Part shown: in pieces, positions 56,924 through 64,000 of the stretch | How positions within the stretch are numbered: position 1 is the first letter of the stretch | Layout of the letters: each line of letters begins with the position of its first letter | Assembly (NCBI RefSeq): GCF_020283565.1 | Contig: NC_060064.1 | Span: 6,966,001 to 7,030,000, forward strand | From: Trifolium pratense | Taxonomy: Eukaryota > Streptophyta > Magnoliopsida > Fabales > Fabaceae | Direction: 5' to 3' | Length of the DNA stretch: 64,000 nucleotides | Notes under the pieces: model-generated | What the model saw: the letters and a program-made list of their open reading frames with translations, nothing else | Told to the model about the DNA's origin: nothing | The model's database searches: none | Made by a program: the position numbers and the translations under genes

Positions 56924-57540
56924 CTATGCGTCCAATAATAATTTTCATTTTTTCAAAAAAGGCCAAAAAAGAGTTTAACTTAATTTCTAATGTAATTTCA
57001 AATATTTTTTTCCTGTCGGGCACACTTTACATTTATATAGGGAATTTTTCATTTATTTTTCCTTCGCTTACAACTTCCCATTAGTTTATGTGAAATGATC
57101 TACATCTACAATATAATAATTTTTTTATCATTTTATAATAATTTTTTCAAACTATAATTAAATGATTGTGCATGTTTAGAAAACATTTCTTTTGGGTGAA
57201 ATATGTTTATAAAACACTAAAACACAAATATCAGAAAAAGTTAAAGGTAATATAGTATCTGAAAAAAAGTATAAAGGTACTAAAGGTAATACTAGTAATA
57301 GTATTCATCCACAATTACTCAAAAGAATTGCTATATAATGAAATAAAATAATTATGGAAAAATATATTTGAAGATCAAACGATTAACTATAAAAACGTAT
57401 TAAACCATATTTGAAGATCAAACCATGAAATAAAGAGATACTTAAATATGTATGTATTAATTTTTTTTATAAATTAACGGTGTCTAGATATCAAGTGAAG
57501 AAGCAACATCTCAACTATGTTGGCACTTGGCACCTGCGCC
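56924..57540. other. Intergenic, no feature recognised
   Basis: AT-rich with short direct duplicates (AAAGGTA and ATTTGAAGATCAAAC repeated nearby). No gene. Confidence 0.4.
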
Positions 57541-57638
57541 GTTCCCGTCGTTTACCCGAAGCTCATATTATTAAAATAAGAAAATAATTATACGGGATGA
57601 CTAGACCTTACCCCAAAGGAGCAAGACATAAATCAAGC

Positions 57639-57925
57639 TTAAGTGGTACGATATTGAGGGAGTCCTAACTTATCATGTACAGTAGTGTGGGACCGTGGGT
57701 GGTAAAGAAGACCACACCACCTCATTTGTGTACAAGCATGGCCTAAACTAGCTAGTTTGTCCGCACACGTATTCCCATCACGGAAAAAATGAGACCACTT
57801 CAAAATAAGATCAAGGTGCAAGCAATTCGACCATTTATTTCGTAAATCTCACGGGACAATACTCATATCCTCAAAGGCGCGTATCGCGTTCAATAAATTG
57901 CTTTCTAACCAAAGATAATACCAAT
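57639..57925 (-). pseudogene. LINE-type RNase H domain relic
   Basis: On the minus strand: LESNLLNAIRAFEDMSIVP, then a TGA where relatives have Trp, DLRNKWSNCLHLDLILKWSH, FFRDGNTCADKLASLGH. The C-terminal F(R)(D/E)GN..AD.LA..G block is the last active-site region of the plant RNase H-like domain found at the end of LINE ORF2 proteins and derived host ORFs. Short fragment, no RT adjacent. Confidence 0.75.
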
Positions 57926-58257
57926 TTTAAATATGTATTAATAATTTTCATACATTTAAAGACTAGATTATTATTTTTATTTTTTTTTAAACAAAAAAGT
58001 TAAATCTAATCTAACTAATTTTAAAATAAAATCTTTTTGTAGAGTTTTTTTTTTATGATAAATATTACTAATAAAAGTATAATCTGAACAAAAATAAAAC
58101 AGAATCAAAAGATAACTAAAGATCCTAAATAAACTCTAACAAAATCAAACTAAAAGTAGTAAATTATTTTTTTTTCTTTTTTTCGGATTTCTAAAATATT
58201 ATACTGAAAAAATAAATTCCCAATTTAACTCAAATTGACTCGTTGAACAATCAACAA

Positions 58258-58275
58258 TCCCCGGCAACGGTGCCA
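58258..58275 (-). other. Primer-binding site of minus-strand gypsy element
   Basis: Minus-strand TGGCACCGTTGCCGGGGA, one base different from the perfect tRNA-Asp site at 6930, six bases beyond the LTR end. Confidence 0.85.
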
Positions 58276-59083
58276 AAAACTTGATGACTATTTTGCAAGT
58301 GTACAAAATCGTTCAAGTAATAAGTAAGTAAGTAAGATCGTCTCCACATGGATTGCGTGTGCAACAATTCAATAATAGCTAAATTAGGATTAAAAAAATA
58401 GAAATGGGGGGTTTTCAAGTTTGTTTGTATCAAGAACGTAAAAGAACAATAAAAATAAAGTTTGTTTGAGATAAAGATGAGAAGAATAGTTAGGTTGTTT
58501 CAAATCCCTTTCCTTTCCCTCTTGGTAACCTGTTATTATATTTCACGATTCAAATTAAGTCTAGTTCATCACGACAAATTATACCCTTAAATAGTAACAA
58601 TCACTCCCGTGTCTTATTACCCTATTCACTAATAACAAACTCCCTAATCCCTTAGGTGAGTAGTAAATTATGAAAGCTTTAAAGATGCACGTTAATTCAA
58701 AAGTCACAACGGCAAACTATGTATCGCTACAATAGCCCGCAAGTTATGTATCCCACCAATTCGAATATCAAAAGAATCTCCCAAAAACAATCGATCAATT
58801 TCACTAATACGTATACTAATGAAAAGCATTAAACCTGGATGACAATTAAATAATTAATAAAGACGGAATTGCAATAATATAATAACCAATTACATGAAAG
58901 TAGTTCTAGAGAAGTTCATCTACTCAACCTAACCTAAGGAAATTAGTTACTCATAAGCATAATTATAACAAAAGAGTTAAAGAATTACACATACGAAATA
59001 ACCTCGTTGAAGCGCGAGGAAAACTACTCCCGATGATGGGAGATTGCCTTCCTAGAGAGCTTTTGGCTCTCCTTCCTTCTCCT

Positions 59084-60864
59084 CGGCAAAAGTTAATATG
59101 CATAAGGGGATGTTTATGCATGGTGCATAAGCCCAGAATTTCTCGCGCGCTCCCCAGAAATTTCTCACGCCCCCCCCCCACCCCCTTTCTGCTGATGCAC
59201 ACGTTTTTTTTTATTTTTAGCCTACTAGGCCTGAAAGCCCATATTACTACGCGCGCCCCCCAATTGCTACGCGCCCCCCCATTTTCTAGCCCCCCAATTT
59301 CTAGCGCACCCCCAGTTTTTTTTTTTTTAGATTTCTAGGCGCACCCCTCAGAATCGAATTTGAACGGCAATGAAGAACGTATGAATTAGAATCGAATTGG
59401 GTAGCTTGGTTTTTCTTTTTGTGATGAGGTTTTTTTTAGTGATAAAATATTTGTGTTTTTGTTGAATGGAGACAAAGTAGAGTGATTAATTTATTTTTTT
59501 TTTTATAATTGTTGAGTGATTATTGGTTAGAGAATCTTGAGATGTTAATTTGGTTCAGTAATAGTAATAATAATGAAGGAATATTATTTCAATATTAAAA
59601 ACACAATATTGATTTCAATAAACACATAAAACCATTTTATAATACACATGGTTTCACGTTTTAACTCTCTGAAACCATTTAACCAGCATAATGGTTTCCA
59701 GGATTTTTAAAACCATAAAAACACAATATTGATTTCAATAAACACATAAAACCATTTTATAATACAAATGGTTTCACTTTTTAACTCTCTGAAACCATTT
59801 AATCAGCATAATGGTTTCCAGGATTTTTAAAACAATAAAAACACAATATTGATTTCAATAAATACATAAAACCATTTTATAATACAAATGGTTTCACTTT
59901 TTAACTCTCTGAAACCATTTAACCAGCATAATGGTTTCCAGGATTTTTAAAACCATAAAAACACAATATTGATTTCAATAAACACATAAAACCATTTTAT
60001 AATACAAATGGTTTCACTTTTTAACTCTCTGAAACCATTTAACCAGCATAATGGTTTCCAGGATTTTTAAAACCATAAAAACACAATATTGATTTCAATA
60101 AACACATAAAACCATTTTATAATACAAATGGTTTCACTTTTTAACTCTCTGAAACCATTTAACCAGCACAATGGTTTCCAGAATAATTGTAACGAAAATT
60201 CACTGTTCATCTTCTCTTACGCGAAACAGTGAAAACGTGATCACTGTTCATCCGCGATCACTGTTCATCTTCTTCACCTTCTCTCACGAACTCCGATTCC
60301 AATTCATCTCAGAAATTGCAAAACTCCGATTCCGATTCATCTCAGAAATTGCAATTCGTTCTCGTTTTCGTTCGATTCAAGAGAATCGATTTGTAAGATT
60401 CCGATTGGAAAACGAAGATAGCGAGAGCGAAGAAGATTGAAGAGCTTGCAGCGGTTACAACGATGATGGTTTGGCATGATTTTAGTTTAAAACTAACTAC
60501 TAAAATAATTAACCATACATAATACTCTGAAATTTATCCCTAATCAATAAAATAAAATAAAATTCAATCAATCAAAATTAAAAGCGTGATAAAAATAATC
60601 TGAAGGGTGCGCTAGAAATCTCAAAAAAAAAAAAAAACCTGGGGGGGTGCGCTAGAAATTGGGGGGCTAGAAATTGGGGGGCTAGAAAATGGGGGGGTGC
60701 GTAGCAATTGGGGGCGCGCGTAGCAATATGGGGGGCGCGCTAGAAATTGGGGGCTAGAAAATGGGGGGCGCGTAGCAGTTGGGGGGCGCGCGTAGCAATA
60801 TGGGGGGCGCGCATAGCAATTATGCATGGTGCATAAACTTGGGCTTATGCACCTTAACCGGACC
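59084..60864. mobile_element. MULE-type element nested in LTR C, 1.8 kb
   Basis: 9-bp duplication CCTTCTCCT (59075-59083 and 60865-60873). TIRs of about 240 bp share GTTAA..TGCATAAG, TTTATGCA(T/C)(G/C), then C-rich blocks CTACGCGCGCCCCCCA and TTTCTAGC in both arms (as their complements on the right). The interior has a 120-bp minisatellite and a short ORF (60171-60440) of repeated FRFISEIA-type words without known homology. No transposase. Confidence 0.85.
59596..60180 (+). repeat. 120-bp minisatellite, about five copies
   Basis: ACACAATATTGATTTCAATA starts at 59601, 59721, 59841, 59961 and 60081, exactly 120 bp apart. Units differ by only a few bases. Each contains AAACCATTTTATAATACA and GAAACCATTTAACCAGCA. 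Confidence 0.96.
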
Positions 60865-61448
60865 CCTTCTCCTCCTTAGCTCCTTAGAGACTTGTAGTTC
60901 TCTAAACTTTTGAATGAATATTTGTGAAGGAGGAGAGCTTTATTTATAGCTAATTTAGACTTGGGCTGCACGTTATATCGTGGTGCGGTGGATGCATCGT
61001 GTGGCCATCATGGCACGATGGAAAAGATTTGTTCTAAATAAATTGTAGATTTTGTTCTTTTCTTGAGTGCTAAGTTTCTTCTCATCGCGGCCACGATGTA
61101 ATCCATCGTAACCATGATGGCTTGAGTAATTTGATTTTTGCTCTAACACGAAAGTTGTATCTCTTTGTCTCCAACGCATGGTCACAAGCCTCGATCTGAT
61201 ACTCGTAGCTCCAGTTATGTCGTTTTTGGTACGATGTGGTGTATTTGGCTTTTTTCTTCAGTTTTAGCTCCTTTTGTGTAATTTCTTCAACTCTTGCTTG
61301 TTGATCAAATAACTTCATTCCTTAAGTATTTTCCATGCTTTGTCTATCAAAAGACTACTAAAAACATCATATAATTTACTGTCATCAGTCTCTAAATTCC
61401 GTCGGTATTTGAACTTTTTCTAGTAGTGGTTATGATACTTTCTTATGT

Positions 61449-62220
61449 TTTTTTTTAACGGCAAATATATCATTATTAATTGTTGAGAATCATGGAATCA
61501 ATCATAGGGATGAAAATTATACTCATAAGCAAGATAGAGAGTATAAGAGTATTCATGAGGAAAATACTCATAAGAATTCATAGTAAATGAATATAGATTG
61601 ATAAAAGAATAAGTAAAATGTACAATAGCTTATTTATAGAACCTATTTGGAATAACTAACTCCCTAACTAACTTTTTAATCTTCTAACCAACTTGATAAC
61701 CTATCAACTAACTCTAGTTGATTAACTAACTGTCTATATTCTTAACATTAATAATCAAATCTCTGCTTAAGAACAAAGACCCGTAAAAGAGGCTACAAAA
61801 CAAAGACGCCATATATAAGCGGAACATCAATGAAAATATCAAAACAGACACCACCTAAAAGAGGTCAATTTCTAATCTCGTTCTTAAAAAGATACTTCTC
61901 AGCTTTCAGAGACCACCAGAGAAGACAACAATCCAATCCATAGAGTTGCCACTAGACACTAACTCTCGATCTCGAATCAAAAATGAGTCAAAAGTTGAGT
62001 CAAAAATTGACGGGACACCGATAGAATAAGAACCTAGGCAGATGAGTCTCAGCTCGTAGACCACCTCCAAACAATCAAAACTCGCGCGAAAAAGGTCATA
62101 TATAGGCAACAGCCTCACCACCACCGTATCACCAACAGCCCACCACCACCTCCTCACCTCCAACCAGCAATTCATTTTCTTATATTTGTTGTCTGACCAA
62201 ACTAACAATTTTTTGGACAT
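61449..62220 (-). mobile_element. Possible 5'-truncated LINE tail, minus strand
   Basis: Minus-strand sequence ends ...GATATATTTGCCGTTAAAAAAAA, the sort of 3' end plus poly(A) seen in plant LINEs; the T-run is at 61449-61456. The upstream extent is uncertain and no ORF2 protein is recognisable. The solo LTR at 61481 lies inside it. Confidence 0.35.
61481..61747 (-). mobile_element. Copia-type solo LTR
   Basis: 267 bp, minus-strand TGTTAAGAATATAG...CATGATTCTCAACA, with a TATA-like TCTATAAATAAGC in that orientation. Flanked by TTAAT at 61476-61480 and 61748-61752. Product of LTR-LTR recombination that removed the interior. Confidence 0.85.
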
Positions 62221-62835
62221 AGATTAGATTAAATTCAAATATGATACACCAACCCTTAACTATATGATCAAACAATTGACCAATATTTTTATGGGATACT
62301 TTGACATTTTTTTATTCTCAAAATTTTTAGAGCAAGAAAATGGTGTCTCAGTACAAAGACAAAAAAAACTTTAATTTGGGAACTCTCAAGTTTAAGATAT
62401 GTGTTATTTGTACATACAAAATACAATACATTTCACAAAATATACTCTTGGTCTAATTTGTTTTTTATCTGAAAACTGATAGAAAATTTGTTTTTCATCG
62501 GAAGTGATAGAAAATAATTACTAAAAAATCTAAATTGAATTCAAATCACATATTTATACTGTGTTGGATGTCAGTTAACGTCAATCCCTTTATATAATGG
62601 GAGTCATGATTGAGAATTTTCAGCCGAACCTTGACTAATCTTTTCCTGCATAAAAAAGTGAGGATATTAAGTTTTCTTCAAATTGTCTTAAAAAAAGTTG
62701 TCTTTCAATTTTTTTTTTATATATATGTAGTATACTAATATCTCAATTTTTTAATATTAAATTCGTCATTATTTGATTGCTTGTAAGTTGATGTATTTTT
62801 GTATTTATCATATATCATATATAGTATAATTTTGC

Positions 62836-62993
62836 TTCTCCCGTTGGTGGAGGGACTTGGCGAGATCTTGATGATTGTGTGGAAGGCAAAGTTTGGTTGG
62901 AAGAAGTCTTAGAGCGTAAGGTTGGGGATGGTGCTAATACGCGGTTTTGGAGCGACAATTGGGTACGTGATATGATAAACTCCAATTTAGTGT
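62836..62993 (+). pseudogene. LINE ORF2 fragment (region after RT)
   Basis: Frame reads SPVGGGTWRDLDDCVEGKVW, LEEVLERKVGDGANTRFWSD, NWVRD then drifts to a stop at about 62993. The VGDG..TRFW.D.W pattern is that of the segment between RT and the zinc-binding end of plant LINE ORF2. Only about 45 codons remain. Confidence 0.7.
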
Positions 62994-64000
62994 ATTATAT
63001 GTAGATATTTTTGTGGTATTTTAGAATAATAATTACTTATTATTATATAAATTACCAGCTTCACTTAAGTATTTATTATTACTAACTATTATTATATATA
63101 CCATATATTATCTATTATTTATATGTTTAAGAGTTTTTTCTCAAGGAAACAAATCTACGTGTCACTTTCTTATGAACTTTAATTTTTATTAATCAAATGT
63201 GGCATCCTCTCATTCATCATAATCTACGTGGCAACAATTGATAACATATTTTCTATATGGCAATTTAGAGAGCATCTTCAATAAAATTTATGTGCGGTAC
63301 TCATATAAGGAATATTTTTTCTTTAGTGTTTTTCTGAATCAAAATTTAATGCTAATTTACAAATAATCATTCAAAATGAAACAATCGAATACGTTTTAAT
63401 ATTTTTTAACAACATTACCAATTCTCTTTACAATCATTATGAATTCTTATTATTTATTTTTTTTACCAATCCATTTTATTTTTTTAGAAAAAAAACTCAT
63501 TTCATATTATTAAGCACACTTGAAAGACACAAAATAAAATAAAAAAATAACAACCGTCAATATAAACTTCAAATATATATTTTTTAGAGAAATAATGTTA
63601 ACATATTATTATTATTAATACATGTATACAGGTTGCTTTCACCGTAAAATAAATAAACATTAAAAAAAAATCAATTCCACTAATCAATCAAATGATTTCA
63701 ACTAAATCAAATCAAGTAGTAATTCAAAATCATTAATATACGATCTCTCAATTAATGTGAATTCAAAATTTCAAATCATTTGTTACCAAAAAATAAATTC
63801 AAATCATTCCCCATTATTTATATTTATAGGCATGTTCTCACACAAAAAGAAATCTATATATTATATGTGGAATTGAGAAATTGATATGCTTAAAAAAATG
63901 TGGAATTGAGAAATTGATATGCTTAAAAAAAATTATTCTTAAACGTCATACTTATCAAGTAGAGAAAAATGTGTCATTGTCTGAAATATAAAAGGAATGA
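62994..64000. other. Intergenic, no gene recognised
   Basis: AT-rich. A 33-bp tandem duplication (GTGGAATTGAGAAATTGATA...) lies at about 63866-63932. Confidence 0.5.

Larger units (their letters stand above)
58282..61387 (-). repeat. Gypsy LTR (family C), minus strand, interrupted by a MULE
   Basis: Minus-strand TGATGACAGT...AATAGTCATCA with a primer site directly beyond it. Removing the nested MULE and one target copy leaves about 1316 bp, similar in size to the other two LTRs. The internal region beyond 58257 is soon lost in unrelated DNA (LINE relic at 57925), so this is a 5' LTR of a truncated element rather than a solo LTR; the flanks show no 5-bp duplication. Confidence 0.75.

Noticed and set aside
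59596..60180. CRISPR-like array
   Set aside because: The repeat is a continuous 120-bp tandem without unique spacers, in a plant genome.
58282..61387. Solo LTR
   Set aside because: A primer-binding site and some leader follow the LTR on the minus strand and no 5-bp duplication brackets it.

Overview
This window is eukaryotic, and the sequence points to a papilionoid legume. It has plant-type introns, an Athila/Calypso-type Ty3 retroelement primed by tRNA-Asp, a Ty1/copia element, Helitrons with the plant CTAGT/hairpin end, and several TIR transposon families. The legume assignment rests on remembered resemblance of the repeats and is an inference. Only one ordinary host gene is seen: the 3' exons of a cytosolic-type 2-phosphoglycolate phosphatase (PGLP2-like), at 342-2265 on the plus strand, entering from the left edge. 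Almost everything else is mobile DNA, much of it nested.

Layout. (1) 1-4.7 kb: the phosphatase 3' end, then intergenic DNA with a 166-bp MITE. (2) 4702-22640: a hAT element (8-bp duplication CATGTGAG, short TIRs) whose transposase fragment is split by a 16.4-kb composite Athila-type retroelement (5745-22148). The composite has identical 1179-bp outer LTRs, a 5-bp duplication GAGCT, a third unrelated-family LTR in the middle, and a complete gag-pol frame in inverted orientation. (3) 23342-31620: an identical 169-bp direct duplication flanking a 7.9-kb TIR-bounded, ORF-less element that carries three four-unit arrays of a ~183-bp repeat, SINEs and nested Stowaway MITEs. (4) 31.6-40.6 kb: SINEs, a very young copia element (33113-37804) with a single in-frame stop, a foldback repeat and a PIF/Harbinger-like element. 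(5) 40657-53822: two adjoining Helitron bodies, each with its own 3' hairpin and CTAG end. They carry gene fragments: a possible mitochondrial K+/H+ exchange-related exon pair, an unidentified three-exon fragment, RPA-type zinc-finger exons, a two-B3-domain reading frame and half of an OTU protease domain. (6) 54-64 kb: a MULE-type element with a G-rich tract, LINE relics, a minus-strand gypsy LTR interrupted by a second MULE holding a 120-bp minisatellite, and a copia solo LTR.

How the parts relate: there is no operon-like cooperation. The window is a record of insertions in a definite order: hAT, then Athila inside it; gypsy LTR, then MULE inside it; outer Stowaway, then inner Stowaway. The items most worth attention are the composite three-LTR retroelement with an inverted gag-pol and 545-bp inverted arms, the 7.9-kb insertion flanked by a 169-bp duplication, and the tandem Helitrons carrying B3, OTU and RPA exons. 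All calls were made by eye; no database search or alignment program was run.
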